From the NCBI GenBank assembly GCA_038527485.1, contig JBCBFT010000006.1:1-64000 (forward strand): DNA of 64,000 nt, written 5' to 3'. The stretch is from JALEFZ01 sp038527485. Lineage in GTDB: Bacteria > Bacteroidota > Bacteroidia > J057. Numbering within the stretch: position 1 is the first letter of the stretch; each line of letters starts with the position of its first letter. The position numbers and the translations under genes were made by a program. Below the pieces are notes generated by a model, which was given only the letters and a program-made list of their open reading frames with translations, did no database searches and was not told the origin of the DNA. Positions 36,196 to 45,784 of the stretch are shown in pieces.

Positions 36196-39048
36196 TTAGT
36201 TCAACACCATGAGTTTTTGTACTGTACGCTGTGTACCGTCGAATACTTCGCAGATGTACATGCCCGACTGTAGCGATCTTGTTTCAAAACCGACCTCTTG
36301 ATAGCCTGCATAAAATTCATCTCCATTTGCCAGAACCTTGACAGGTCGCCCATTCATGTCGAGTAGTCGAATCTGTAGACGGGCTTCTTGTGGGAGTTGG
36401 AGCAGGATACGCGCCTTGCCGTAAGAGGGGTTAGGAACTACCTTCATCGACAGCCTTTCGGCTAGGATCTCCTCTTCCAAATCAAAGCCAACTTCTTCTT
36501 CCTCTACAGGCTCTTCCTGTGGCTCATCATTTGGATTAGCTGCCATGGCTCTTCTGTTCGTGTTGTAGACCCCTGCACATGTGCCATTGATCTCTGCGTA
36601 CAATTCACTGCCATATTCGGCTTCAAAGCCTGGCTTGAAGGTAATTTCATTTCCTGCACGCATACGAACCCCTGCATTGCGCTTGACTACAAAATCTTGC
36701 TGGGGTGTCCGATAGTTGAGCGCCTTCCCTGCTTCGATGGTCTCAGTAGCTTCAAAGTCTGCCAAGAATCTAAAGGGTGAGTTCTTTCGCTCGTAGACCT
36801 CGCCGACTTGTCGATTTTGTAGTTGGAGGTTATCTGCCATTATTTCATCCAGGATAAAATCTTTCCAGACAGCATCTGTTTGCCCAGGCCCGTGAAAATA
36901 ATTATCAGAGGGAGCGTGGATTGCATCAAATGGCGTAGCTGTATAAATGGGTTTGACTAAGTGTGGGAATCCTGTATCTCCTCCTCCTCCTGAAGACTGA
37001 CCTGGAGCCGTCACGAGCAGTTGGTTGATGTCATACGAAAAATCGCGTATCCCCGTCTCTCTAATGTCTAGCGCACCAATCGTAGGATTGAAGGAGTCTA
37101 ACTGCTGCTTATTATAAAAGCCACTATTTGCAGGGTTGAACGTAATGACATTAGAGATCAGTACATGCCAACTCTGTGTTCCTTTTGTTCCCCCAAAGCT
37201 GCCAGGGACATTGTCGAGTTCTACTGCTTGACTATTCGTCTTTTTTGTCTTGATACGGATGGTAAATAGCCTGAAAGGTTTATGATCTCTCAAAAATACT
37301 ACCTTGTCATCTCCTACAGCGTTATGATCTCTTTCGGATTTATGTGGCCCAGCCAGTAGATTCGACTTGACGTGCAACATATTGTATCCACCAGCCAGAT
37401 TGTATGTGTCGTTGTTCTCATGGCTACCTACTGCTATTCCTACATTGCGTGTATCTCCTGGATAAGGCACACCTGGCATCTTGACATATTGATGCTCAAT
37501 ACTATCCATGTAGTCTATGTAATCCTGTCTTGCATCATCTGCTCCCTGCCCAGGATTATTTTTATTTCCTGTCTTTGAGTGATGATAGAGGAGAATCTCT
37601 CTTGCTGTGGGAGAATTAAGAATACCTCCTATGATGGGCGCGACGATCGGAGAGGAAAGCCCCATATGCTGTGCCCCCAGTACAATATTGGCTCCTTGAT
37701 GCTCTCCTTCCATAGACACATACAGTCTGGTATGATGATGTGCATTAACAGATCCCGATTCGTAGAAGTCATTTTCCATCTTCAGGAGTGTATGTCTTGC
37801 TGTGAGTGCGCCCAAACTCCAACTAATGATGAGGTTCTCAAATTGACTGCCGTTTGCTCTTTTCTTAATGTTGATTTCACGTATGATCTTCTCTAACAAT
37901 CTTGAGTTGTTGATCACATAATCATCTCCATTTTTCCATACGACCACATATACATCGTATCCCTTCGCTACGAGATCATCTATCATTCCCGATTGGTTAT
38001 AGCCCCGAGCCTTAGCTTTTGGTCCTTGAACCAGACCAATTCCAAAATTCGCTGGTGTAAATCCTGTCACAAATATAATGGGCTTGCGCACCTTCTTATC
38101 AGGACACCCATATTTTACGCCTACACGTGCCTTGATGGTATTTAAATGAAAACGGGAATAGCCTGTTTTAAAATCAGGATGTGGCTTGGTAAAAACGGTA
38201 TATTTATCATCAAAATCGACATCTCCTTGCTTTCTCCTAGCCAGATTGGAGGGATTGTAATCAAAAGTACTTTCTGTCACCTCTAATCCATGTCTATAAT
38301 TTGCCTCTACTCGGACTGTTTTCGTACCTCCCACACTGTAGTTGACCACAACCTCATTTCCCCAGTACATTGTACGCATACCCATTCCATCGCCAAAATC
38401 CACTCGAATGGAGGAAGGCACCTCTGCGAGATTGGTTCGAAGGAAGTCATTGTCTAACACGTATCGTACGATTCCCGTTTCGATGTCTGGCAGCAAAGGC
38501 ATCGCCGCAAATACGCGCTTTGCGTCGTACAAATTGGCTCCCACGCCAGGTATCTCTCGGTAGAACCCAAAGGTCATGTCGACATCAATCAAATTATTCT
38601 CATAGGCGTCAGGCTTCATCGCATGATAGTTATAAGCTAACAATGCAATCGGCGCTACAGGTACTTCGTCAGACTCAAATCGAGAATCAAGCTTCCAATT
38701 GACCCTCTGATAAAAGGATATCATCTTGTCTAATGCGCTGTCAGGTTCAGAAGCGAGCAATATCTCATAGTAAGCTTGACACCAATCTTCCTTCGTAATG
38801 GCACTTGTGAGTCCTGAGGTTGGCTTTAACAACCTACTGGATCCTTCTAGCACACGATCGTACAAGATTCCCGAAGGATAGTTAGAAGGATTCATCTGGC
38901 TGAATAGGTGGTTGACGGCCTCTTGCTCGGAATCAAACTCCACCAAAGGAGGATCGTTTTGGGCGAAGACAATCTGGACTGACAAAATGGCCAGACTCCA
39001 TAGGACCAGTCGCCTTATATGTGAGATGTTCGAAAGTATTGTGCTCAT
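36196..39048 (-). CDS. large secreted alpha/beta-hydrolase-like protein with T9SS sorting domain
   Basis: 950 residues with an N-terminal signal region ending VQIVFAQ. Residues about 320-480 look like an alpha/beta hydrolase: KPIIFVTGFTPANFG, YDVYVVVW, and a nucleophile elbow ISWSLGALTAR with Ser411 in the form S-W-S-L-G rather than G-x-S-x-G. A segment near 770-840 (TIEAGKALNYRT, VRMRAGNEITFKPGFEAEYGSELYAEI) matches the three-coathanger-stack repeat seen in surface proteins, and the end (KVVPNPSYGKARILLQLP, GMYICEVFDGTQRTVQKLMVLN) is a type A T9SS domain. Probably a surface lipase or esterase-like enzyme; activity uncertain. Confidence 0.82.
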   Translation of the reverse strand: MSTILSNISHIRRLVLWSLAILSVQIVFAQNDPPLVEFDSEQEAVNHLFSQMNPSNYPSGILYDRVLEGSSRLLKPTSGLTSAITKEDWCQAYYEILLASEPDSALDKMISFYQRVNWKLDSRFESDEVPVAPIALLAYNYHAMKPDAYENNLIDVDMTFGFYREIPGVGANLYDAKRVFAAMPLLPDIETGIVRYVLDNDFLRTNLAEVPSSIRVDFGDGMGMRTMYWGNEVVVNYSVGGTKTVRVEANYRHGLEVTESTFDYNPSNLARRKQGDVDFDDKYTVFTKPHPDFKTGYSRFHLNTIKARVGVKYGCPDKKVRKPIIFVTGFTPANFGIGLVQGPKAKARGYNQSGMIDDLVAKGYDVYVVVWKNGDDYVINNSRLLEKIIREINIKKRANGSQFENLIISWSLGALTARHTLLKMENDFYESGSVNAHHHTRLYVSMEGEHQGANIVLGAQHMGLSSPIVAPIIGGILNSPTAREILLYHHSKTGNKNNPGQGADDARQDYIDYMDSIEHQYVKMPGVPYPGDTRNVGIAVGSHENNDTYNLAGGYNMLHVKSNLLAGPHKSERDHNAVGDDKVVFLRDHKPFRLFTIRIKTKKTNSQAVELDNVPGSFGGTKGTQSWHVLISNVITFNPANSGFYNKQQLDSFNPTIGALDIRETGIRDFSYDINQLLVTAPGQSSGGGGDTGFPHLVKPIYTATPFDAIHAPSDNYFHGPGQTDAVWKDFILDEIMADNLQLQNRQVGEVYERKNSPFRFLADFEATETIEAGKALNYRTPQQDFVVKRNAGVRMRAGNEITFKPGFEAEYGSELYAEINGTCAGVYNTNRRAMAANPNDEPQEEPVEEEEVGFDLEEEILAERLSMKVVPNPSYGKARILLQLPQEARLQIRLLDMNGRPVKVLANGDEFYAGYQEVGFETRSLQSGMYICEVFDGTQRTVQKLMVLN

Positions 39049-39552
39049 TCTTCTTATGGTTTAAAACAGAACCTAGAAACAAGTGGTCGATCGATTTCTT
39101 GATTCCAAATAGCTTTAAACCCAGCCCAACATGAAAAAAAGTCCATTTTTGCCCGAATTAACCCCAAGAAGTAGGAAGAATCTCCTCCAATTGGAGTAAT
39201 TATCAGTTTTGCTGGCAGGATCGTCAGTTTAGGCTAAACGGCAGATTCTATCTTCCCCTCTCTAAGGCCCTTGGCAGAAACATCAGTCACTGAAAATCCT
39301 GCCATATATTCAGCTAGACACATTTTTATCAGAAATCTTGGCATTTTATTCAGTGCAGATTTTAGGGTCTAAGTAGATAATTTTGATAGAATACATACCC
39401 TACTTTCCCTACCCAAGTCAGAGGCCTTTCTCATCCATAGGGGGGGAGAAATTCAGCCTTTTTGACAAGAATTTCAGATAGGATTTCTTTCATATTGGAC
39501 TTACTATATATGTATATTGCTTTGGCCACCTATTTCTGAACTCCTCATCACT
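39049..39552. other. 504-base divergent intergenic region
   Basis: It separates the minus-strand T9SS hydrolase-like gene from the plus-strand LuxR-type gene and must contain promoters for both. I see no tRNA, no clear TAnnTTTG box at proper spacing, and only a G-run (GGGGGGG near 39441) as a conspicuous feature. No reading frame of note. Confidence 0.4.
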
Positions 39553-40269
39553 ATGGATCAATCCTTGAAAACTAGAGAACAAGACAATTTCCCCCCCGTA
39601 CTTTGGGAAAACCTACCCATCGAAGAGAAACAACAAGTCACTCCTGACCAACTTTTTCAATGTTTCGGTAAACTGACAGATACCTCTGCTGCCATCGTAG
39701 ATACCGATCGATTGACCGTTTCGTGGCTTTTCAATCGCTTATCAGGATACAACTGGCAAAAACAGGATCACAATCGTCCGATCATCCTATCAGATATGAT
39801 CCACCCACGGGACCTCTCCCGTCTCCTCAACGACATCGACTACTTCCGTCGCTTCAAAGCCGAAAGTTATGAATCACTCTATCGCATCTCCGACTTCCAA
39901 GGAGACTACAATTGGGATCTGGTACGGTCTGTGGCGTTGAAATACGATAAGATTGGTCGTCCTACCTTCATCATGATCTTTATCAGGCATCTCAACCATG
40001 CCATCAACAACTCCAACTTCCTGGATCTATCCGCACAGGAACACCACCAGCAAAAGGCCAATATGATCAATCGCCGACTCACTTCGCGCGAGCAGGAGAT
40101 TCTTGCTTTGATTGGAGAGGCCATGTCAGATGATGAGATTGCCGATCACCTCATGATCAGTAGGAAGACCGTGATCACGCATCGACGCAACTTGCTGAAA
40201 AAGCTTAATGCCAAGAACAAATTGGAATTAGTCAAGATTGCAATCGAGAATGGATTGACGGTCAAATAG
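39553..40269 (+). CDS. LuxR-family response regulator-like transcription factor with N-terminal PAS-like domain
   Basis: 238 residues from the ATG at 39553 (a TTG at 39517 is also in frame). The C-terminal 65 residues are a LuxR-type helix-turn-helix: LTSREQEILALIGEAMSDDE, then HLMISRKTVITHRRNLLKKL. The N-terminal part (about 30-150) looks like a PAS sensor (IVDTDRLTVSWLFNRLSGYNW, YESLYRISDFQGDYNWDLVRSVALKY). No receiver domain is present, so it likely senses a ligand or partner directly. It is divergent from the large T9SS gene, which it might regulate (inference). Confidence 0.85.
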   Translation: MDQSLKTREQDNFPPVLWENLPIEEKQQVTPDQLFQCFGKLTDTSAAIVDTDRLTVSWLFNRLSGYNWQKQDHNRPIILSDMIHPRDLSRLLNDIDYFRRFKAESYESLYRISDFQGDYNWDLVRSVALKYDKIGRPTFIMIFIRHLNHAINNSNFLDLSAQEHHQQKANMINRRLTSREQEILALIGEAMSDDEIADHLMISRKTVITHRRNLLKKLNAKNKLELVKIAIENGLTVK

Positions 40270-40312
40270 GCATCCTGCGTTTTATCCTTACGCGAATTGC
40301 GCCTGAATCCCT

Positions 40313-40320
40313 ATCTTTGG
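40313..40320 (+). promoter_or_regulatory. TAnnTTTG -7 box right in front of a start codon
   Basis: TATCTTTG matches the Bacteroidota -7 consensus and lies 3 bases before the ATG at 40324, so the transcript would be leaderless or nearly so. A matching TTTG -33 element at the usual spacing was not found. Confidence 0.35.
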
Positions 40321-40323
40321 GGC

Positions 40324-40797
40324 ATGACAAAGTTGATATTGCTAATGGCGATGGTCCTTCACCCATTTTATATGAGCGTGACGGAGATGTATTTCAATGA
40401 GGCGAATCAGAGCCTAGAGGTGAGTATGAAACTCAATATTGAGGATGTGGAGGAAGCACTTGAAGCGCAGGGGACACCCAAGCTACACATGGCGACGGAG
40501 AAAGAATATGAAGAAACGGACCGCTACCTCATGACCTATTTGGATAAAAACTTTGAGGTGAAGGTAAACGGGGAAAAGAAAGGCTTTGAGTTTGTCGGAA
40601 AGGAATACAAGGACGACGTCGTCTGGTGCTACTTGGAATTTATGGATGTAACAGATCCGCAGACTTTTTCCTTTCGACATAAAGTGCTGACGGACCTATT
40701 TGAAGCTCAACAGAATATCATCCACCTCAAGGTGAGCGGCCAGAAGAAGAGTCTCCGCTTTCATCGAGGGAATCTAGAAGAAGAATGGCGTTTGTAG
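40324..40797 (+). CDS. DUF6702 family protein
   Basis: 157 residues from the ATG at 40324 (a longer frame begins at 40297). It has a short hydrophobic leader (MTKLILLMAMVL) followed by the DUF6702 signature HPFYMSVTEMYFNEANQSLEV, then beta strands KLNIEDVEEAL, VKVNGEKKGFEFVGKEY and a C-terminal HLKVSGQKKSLRFHRG. Exported, function unknown. It ends 8 bases before the convergent gene's stop. Confidence 0.82.
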   Translation: MTKLILLMAMVLHPFYMSVTEMYFNEANQSLEVSMKLNIEDVEEALEAQGTPKLHMATEKEYEETDRYLMTYLDKNFEVKVNGEKKGFEFVGKEYKDDVVWCYLEFMDVTDPQTFSFRHKVLTDLFEAQQNIIHLKVSGQKKSLRFHRGNLEEEWRL

Positions 40798-40805
40798 GGA
40801 TACAC

Positions 40806-41303
40806 TTATCTCGTGAACCGAAACTCATTCCGAAAGAAGGGCGCTTGGTTCCCGAGAGAGTATTGTACATCCTTTCGGATCACAAATTCCTTGCGATCAA
40901 AGGTATAGGTGTAGAATAAAGTGGCTTTCTTTCCATCGTCCTTTCCATCTCCCAGACATACCACTTTAACGGTATTGCCTTCTAAATCTTCTCTAGAAAG
41001 CACACGATACTTATCCAATTTCTTCCCGTCCTTACTGAGCTTGATCTTGGACTGGCTATTCGCTTGAGGTTCTTCGGGAAAACTGTATTCGAGTAGATAT
41101 TGGCCTTCCTTCACCAGGCTGACCTTTAGCTCCACAGGAATGCCGACTTTCTTGCCACTCTGATAGTCTACATAAGTCAAGGTCCCCTTCCAATCATCAC
41201 CCAGGACTGTCTCAAAGTCCTGATCTGTGATCGCTTGTCCCATCACATGCATCCCAGAGAGCATCCATAAAAAGGAAAAGAGGGAGGAAAAAAGAAGTTT
41301 CAT
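40806..41303 (-). CDS. small secreted protein of unknown function
   Basis: 165 residues. Signal peptide MKLLFSSLFSFLWMLSGMHVMGQ precedes a compact beta-rich domain (WKGTLTYVDYQSGKKVGIPVEL, YLLEYSFPEEPQANSQSKIKLS, LFYTYTFDRKEFVIRKDVQYS). No family recognised. The pattern of strands resembles small periplasmic lipocalin-like folds, but this is only a shape impression. Confidence 0.72.
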   Translation of the reverse strand: MKLLFSSLFSFLWMLSGMHVMGQAITDQDFETVLGDDWKGTLTYVDYQSGKKVGIPVELKVSLVKEGQYLLEYSFPEEPQANSQSKIKLSKDGKKLDKYRVLSREDLEGNTVKVVCLGDGKDDGKKATLFYTYTFDRKEFVIRKDVQYSLGNQAPFFRNEFRFTR

Positions 41304-41702
41304 ACTATTTGATGTTGATCCTATGAAATTTCACATTTACAAAAAAAGATACAAGGGATGGGTTGCTAAAATGGAGATGCCTGTATGCCTTATTTTCACA
41401 TCTGTATTCCCTAAACATAGAAATAGGGTTCTACATTTTTTCAAAATGACCGCGCAAATTCTCAAAAAGAGACCACCAACCCTCATTTTCATCCCAAAAA
41501 TAATTGCTGCTACGTTATGTTAGGGGAGGAATGATATTTGTACCCGATGAAATGGAATTTTATCTTTCCCGTAGGATCGAAAAGGACGAGTTTCTCATTT
41601 TCCTGTAAAAGAGATTTTTCCTTCATTCATAGCACTTCCTGTTTCAGTTCAACTTCTTAAACGCAAATTCGTACGCACTATATCAAATACGACTGAAAAT
41701 AT
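41304..41702. other. 399-base divergent intergenic region
   Basis: It holds the divergent promoters of the small secreted protein (-) and PBP1A (+). No convincing box, hairpin or small gene was found. It is A+T-rich, especially at 41330-41520. Confidence 0.4.
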
Positions 41703-44000
41703 ATGTCTTCCAACGATTCCAATACATCTCCCACACCTGCAGAGCAGCCTTCTACATCGCCTCCCAAAAAGTCGACGTTTGAAGCGCCCAAACGCAAAAC
41801 CAAGGGTAAGTATAAACCCATGCGTAAAGGGTTCTTGATATTCGTGGGAGTCTTATTTTTCATCTCGATTGGATTTTTGGGCTTTCTGGCGACAGATCTG
41901 CCGCCCATGACCTTGATCGAGAATCCAGAATCTGATCTGTCGACGCAGTTGATCTCCGCCGATGGGGTGGTGCTGTCGCGCTATTACTCCAAGGAAAATC
42001 GCGTGAATGTCCGACTCAACGATGTATCTCCCTGGGTAGTCAATGCACTGATTGCGACAGAGGATGTACGCTTCTACGGGCACAGCGGAGTCGATCCTAA
42101 GTCATTTTTCTCGATTCTATTTAGCATTATCAAAGGAGAAGAAGTGCGTGGGGGCTCGACCATTACCATGCAGCTTTCGCGCAACCTCTACGATGAGGTA
42201 GGAGGCGAAAGTAAGTACATCCGCAAACTGAAAGAATATCTGGTCTCTGCCTACATCGAACGTCGATTTACCAAGCAAGAGATCATGGAAGCCTATCTCA
42301 ATACGGTAAATATCTGGGGTAATTCCTATGGAATAGAGACCACCGCTCGACGTCTATTTGATAAAAACGCCAAGAACCTCACCGTCGAAGAGGCGGCACT
42401 GGTAGTGGGTATGCTCAAAGGACAGGGGGTCTACAATCCCTTCCGCTACCCAGAGCGCACGGAGAATCGCCGCAACATCGTCATCGAGCAGATGGCGAAG
42501 TATGACTTCCTAGATGCCCCATACAATGTAGACAGCCTCAAGGCCATTCCGATCTCTCAGTCGCTCGTGAAGCAGGAACAAGAACACATTAAGGGATTGG
42601 CCACTTACTTCCGCGAACATATCCGCTCTTGGCTCAAAGAATGGTGCGAAGACAACAACTACAGCCTATACACAGATGGCTTGAAAGTGTATACTTCCAT
42701 CGACTCGCGTATGCAGGCCCACGCAGAGAGTGCCGTGAGAGAGCACTTGACAGAATTACAATCGACTTTTGACAAGGTGGAGAGAAGAGGCGATCGCTTG
42801 TTCAAAGCGGATCCCAAGATCCTCGATGACCTCAAACGTCAATCGTATCGCTATATCTCTGCGAAAAAGCGAGGACTCTCTCCTAAAGAAATTGATAAGG
42901 AGTTCAATACAAAGCGAGAGATGACGGTATTTACCTGGAAGGGGGAAAAGACCATCAAGTTCAGTCCGATGGACAGCATCCGTCACTATGCACGCTTCTT
43001 GGAAACGGGTATGGTATCAGTCGATCCTTCCAACGGCCACGTCAAAGCATGGGTCGGTGGGATCAATTATAAATACTTCCAGTACGATCACGTAGCCCAA
43101 GGCAAGCGTCAAGTAGGTTCGACCTTCAAGCCTTTTGTATACGGGACCGTCGTCGCCAATGGGTACACGCCCTGCGAAGAGGTACTCAACCAGCCCGTGA
43201 CTTTTCCTGATAAGGGAGGGGGAACCTGGAAGCCTAAGAACTCAGATGGGAGTTTTGGAGGAAAAATGACCCTGAAACGTGGACTCGCCAACTCTGTCAA
43301 CCTCATCACGGCTCGTCTGATGAAAGATTATACAACACCTACAGCCGTAGCTGAGTTTGCGTACAAGATGGGCATCAAGTCTGAGTTGGATGAGGTACCT
43401 TCTCTCTGCTTGGGCACAACCGATCTGAGCGTGCTAGAACTGGCCTCTGCCTACTCCACTTGGGCCAATATGGGTGTGAATATCGAGCCCATCCTCGTCA
43501 CCCGCATCGAAAATCGTTTTGGAGAAGTATTGTGGCAAGCCAAAACCAAGACGCAGGAGGTGATGAAACCTGAGCATGCCTACGAGATGATCGAGCTCCT
43601 GAAAGGGGTAGTAGACCAAGGAACGGCTATGCGTCTGCGATTCAAGTATCAGTTCCGCAATGAAATCGGAGGAAAAACAGGGACAACCCAAAATCAATCC
43701 GATGGATGGTTCATCGGCGTCACGCCTGAACTCGTGACAGGTGTATGGGTCGGGGCTTCAGATCGTCGCGTGCATTTCCGCTCCATCAAGTACGGTCAAG
43801 GCGCGAATATGGCCCTTCCCATCTGGGCCTTGTACATGAAGTCTGTCTTTGCGGACAACCGAATCAACATGACCAAGGTCAGATTTGATCGCCCTGAAGG
43901 TTTCAATATCAACCTCAACTGCCGCTCGGTCAACGAGAAAAAAGAGGAAGAAATTAAGAATGCCCCCTCTTCGGATGATTTTAATGAGTTTGAAGGGTAA
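41703..44000 (+). CDS. bifunctional penicillin-binding protein 1A (GT51 transglycosylase / transpeptidase)
   Basis: 765 residues. A cytoplasmic Pro/Ser/Lys-rich tail (1-42), one membrane helix (about 43-64), then GT51 motifs ATEDVRFYGHSGVD with catalytic Glu120 and RGGSTITMQLSRNLY. The transpeptidase motifs are Ser473-x-x-Lys476 in VGSTFKPFVY, SVN (531-533) and KTG (658-660) in GGKTGTTQNQSDGW. It polymerises lipid II and crosslinks peptidoglycan at the inner membrane. An extra segment between GT and TP domains (about 355-410, KVERRGDRLFKADPKILDDL) is longer than in minimal PBPs. A terminator follows. Confidence 0.95.
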   Translation: MSSNDSNTSPTPAEQPSTSPPKKSTFEAPKRKTKGKYKPMRKGFLIFVGVLFFISIGFLGFLATDLPPMTLIENPESDLSTQLISADGVVLSRYYSKENRVNVRLNDVSPWVVNALIATEDVRFYGHSGVDPKSFFSILFSIIKGEEVRGGSTITMQLSRNLYDEVGGESKYIRKLKEYLVSAYIERRFTKQEIMEAYLNTVNIWGNSYGIETTARRLFDKNAKNLTVEEAALVVGMLKGQGVYNPFRYPERTENRRNIVIEQMAKYDFLDAPYNVDSLKAIPISQSLVKQEQEHIKGLATYFREHIRSWLKEWCEDNNYSLYTDGLKVYTSIDSRMQAHAESAVREHLTELQSTFDKVERRGDRLFKADPKILDDLKRQSYRYISAKKRGLSPKEIDKEFNTKREMTVFTWKGEKTIKFSPMDSIRHYARFLETGMVSVDPSNGHVKAWVGGINYKYFQYDHVAQGKRQVGSTFKPFVYGTVVANGYTPCEEVLNQPVTFPDKGGGTWKPKNSDGSFGGKMTLKRGLANSVNLITARLMKDYTTPTAVAEFAYKMGIKSELDEVPSLCLGTTDLSVLELASAYSTWANMGVNIEPILVTRIENRFGEVLWQAKTKTQEVMKPEHAYEMIELLKGVVDQGTAMRLRFKYQFRNEIGGKTGTTQNQSDGWFIGVTPELVTGVWVGASDRRVHFRSIKYGQGANMALPIWALYMKSVFADNRINMTKVRFDRPEGFNINLNCRSVNEKKEEEIKNAPSSDDFNEFEG

Positions 44001-44055
44001 GGTGAGAGGCGGAGCCATCATCCTCATCCTATAGGGGATATTACGATATCCAAGA

Positions 44056-44099
44056 AGCGAGACTTTTCCCATGAGTGGTGAAAGTCTCGCTTTTCTTTT
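44056..44099 (+). terminator. intrinsic terminator after PBP1A
   Basis: AGCGAGACTTT (44056-44066) pairs perfectly with AAAGTCTCGCT (44081-44091), followed by TTTCTTTTG. A clear rho-independent terminator 55 bases after the stop. Confidence 0.85.
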
Positions 44100-44228
44100 G
44101 TCTTAGCTCTCTACACTTACAGAAACATTTTCCTCAAGATTCAGTAATATGCTCAAGAAATAGCATAAAGATGAGGTAAGTCTACATCCTTTACTTAGGA
44201 TAATTGATACCTCCTAAGGATACAATCT

Positions 44229-44828
44229 ATGTTTACAGGCATCATCAAATCCCTCGGACAAGTAGAAAACGTCGAAACAGAGGGTACAAATAGAATATTT
44301 ACGATCAAGGCTCCCTTTGAAGAGGAGATCCATGTGGACCAGAGCATCTCCCACAATGGGGTCTGTTTGACTGTCACAGACATCGAGCAGCAAGATGACC
44401 TAGAGTTTACCTACCGTGTGACGGCAGTAGACGAGACCCTGAAAAAGACGCACCTTAACCACTGGACTGAAGGTACGAAGGTCAATATCGAACTGTGTAT
44501 GCAAATGGGGGCCCGACTAGATGGACATTTTGTGCAGGGACATGTGGATACAGTCGGTAAGGTCCTATCGGTAGAGGAAGTCGATGGTTCGTGGATGTAT
44601 GCCTTCGGCTTTGATCCGCAGCATCAGCACTTGCTGGTGGACAAGGGCTCTGTCACCATCAACGGCGTCAGCCTGACGGTTGTGGATGCGGAATCGGATC
44701 GCTTCTCAGTGACCATCATTCCCTACACCTACGAGCATACCAACTTCCACCAGTTGAAGGTCGGCGACGAAGTGAACCTAGAGTTTGATGTCTTGGGCAA
44801 GTATATTGCGAAAATCATCCATAGATAG
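44229..44828 (+). CDS. ribE: riboflavin synthase, alpha subunit
   Basis: 199 residues. It dismutates two 6,7-dimethyl-8-ribityllumazine molecules to riboflavin. It has the hallmark N-terminus MFTGII and two lumazine-binding repeats, the first with SISHNGVCLTV and the second with DGHFVQGHVDTVG and VTINGVSLTVVD. Length is near the usual 200-215. The gene is alone; no other rib genes or FMN riboswitch are seen in the upstream region (a short CTTAGG/CCTAAG inverted repeat at about 44195-44217 is not a riboswitch). Confidence 0.96.
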   Translation: MFTGIIKSLGQVENVETEGTNRIFTIKAPFEEEIHVDQSISHNGVCLTVTDIEQQDDLEFTYRVTAVDETLKKTHLNHWTEGTKVNIELCMQMGARLDGHFVQGHVDTVGKVLSVEEVDGSWMYAFGFDPQHQHLLVDKGSVTINGVSLTVVDAESDRFSVTIIPYTYEHTNFHQLKVGDEVNLEFDVLGKYIAKIIHR

Positions 44829-44906
44829 ACATTGAGACGAACGATAATGGAGGTCAGACGAGTTACCCTTCAGATCTGATCTCTGTTTTCCTACAAGTCT
44901 GGAATC

Positions 44907-45314
44907 ATGGCAAAAATCACACGGAAAGAATTTCTAAAAAGAAGCGGAACGCTGGCAGCAGGTGCTTGTGCATGGGCGGCGGTGCCTGCTTGTGGCTTGT
45001 TGGACGAGCCTGAGATGCGGGTGTGTACGATAGGAGAACTGGAAGCATCAGGTACATTCGTAGGAAAATTCAACCGTAAGCAGATTTTCTTGACTTATTT
45101 AGACGATGAATTGACCATATTTTCCTTGGTCTGCACCCACAAAAAATGCACCGTCAAATGGGAAGAGGATGAGGAAATCTTTGCCTGTCCTTGCCACGAG
45201 GGCACCTATGACAAGCAAGGGAGGGTGATCGATGGGCCTCCACCGAGACCGTTAAACCGCTTCAAGTATGAGATTCGAGGAGAGGAAATTTGGGTCTTGA
45301 ATGCGTTTGTGTAG
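44907..45314 (+). CDS. Rieske [2Fe-2S] protein, Tat-type lipoprotein candidate
   Basis: 135 residues. The cluster ligands are Cys76/His78 in VCTHKKC and Cys94/His97 in ACPCHEGTYD, and Cys81 and Cys96 provide the disulfide pair as in cytochrome bc1 Rieske proteins. The N-terminus (KITRKEFLKRSGTLAAGACAWAAVPAC) looks like a twin-arginine-like signal with a single canonical Arg region and a possible lipobox cysteine at 29. It is probably an exported electron-transfer protein; the partner is unknown, and it stands apart from cytochrome genes. Confidence 0.88.
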   Translation: MAKITRKEFLKRSGTLAAGACAWAAVPACGLLDEPEMRVCTIGELEASGTFVGKFNRKQIFLTYLDDELTIFSLVCTHKKCTVKWEEDEEIFACPCHEGTYDKQGRVIDGPPPRPLNRFKYEIRGEEIWVLNAFV

Positions 45315-45340
45315 GGCTAGGTTATTCCTCTTTCATTTCT

Positions 45341-45784
45341 TTAAGTACAAGAGTGTATAATTTCGGAGAAATATGAAACCCTTGATTGAACAGGGTCTCT
45401 AACTTCTCTTTTACCCGAAGCTATTAAACCCACTTTCTTTGCACGAATAATAATTCCTAAGAGCCCCGTGATGCGCACACCCATCTCTTTGGCTTGATTG
45501 CGTCCTTTCCGCTCGTCAATAATCAATAAGGAATCCTCATATTCTAAAGCTAGCGCAATGGAACTGGCTTCTCCTTGATCTAGTCTAGGAATAAGAGATC
45601 TAAAAATAGCGCTATTGTAATTGTCATTAATTTTTATCCATGCGGGCTGGATGATCCCTATCTCCTCCTTTACAATAGAAGTGATTTCAACAGAGGTATA
45701 CATTTCCTTTAAAAGATCCAGACAATCAATCTGATTCAACCCAATTAAAACACTTGCATCTGCAATCACAATTCGTTTAGGCAT
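45341..45784 (-). CDS. PIN-domain (DUF3368) putative ribonuclease toxin
   Basis: 147 residues with PIN/VapC-type acidic residues: Asp9 in VIADASVLIG, Glu in LDQGEASSIALALEYEDSLLIIDE, and the late Asp/Glu pair IIDERKGRNQAK. DUF3368 proteins pair with UPF0175 antitoxins, and here the start overlaps the UPF0175 gene by 8 bases. Probable Mg-dependent RNase toxin. Confidence 0.82.
   Translation of the reverse strand: MPKRIVIADASVLIGLNQIDCLDLLKEMYTSVEITSIVKEEIGIIQPAWIKINDNYNSAIFRSLIPRLDQGEASSIALALEYEDSLLIIDERKGRNQAKEMGVRITGLLGIIIRAKKVGLIASGKREVRDPVQSRVSYFSEIIHSCT

Noticed and set aside
44100..44228. Possible FMN riboswitch before riboflavin synthase
   Set aside because: Only a short CTTAGG/CCTAAG repeat is present; the conserved FMN element sequence and multi-helix layout are not seen.
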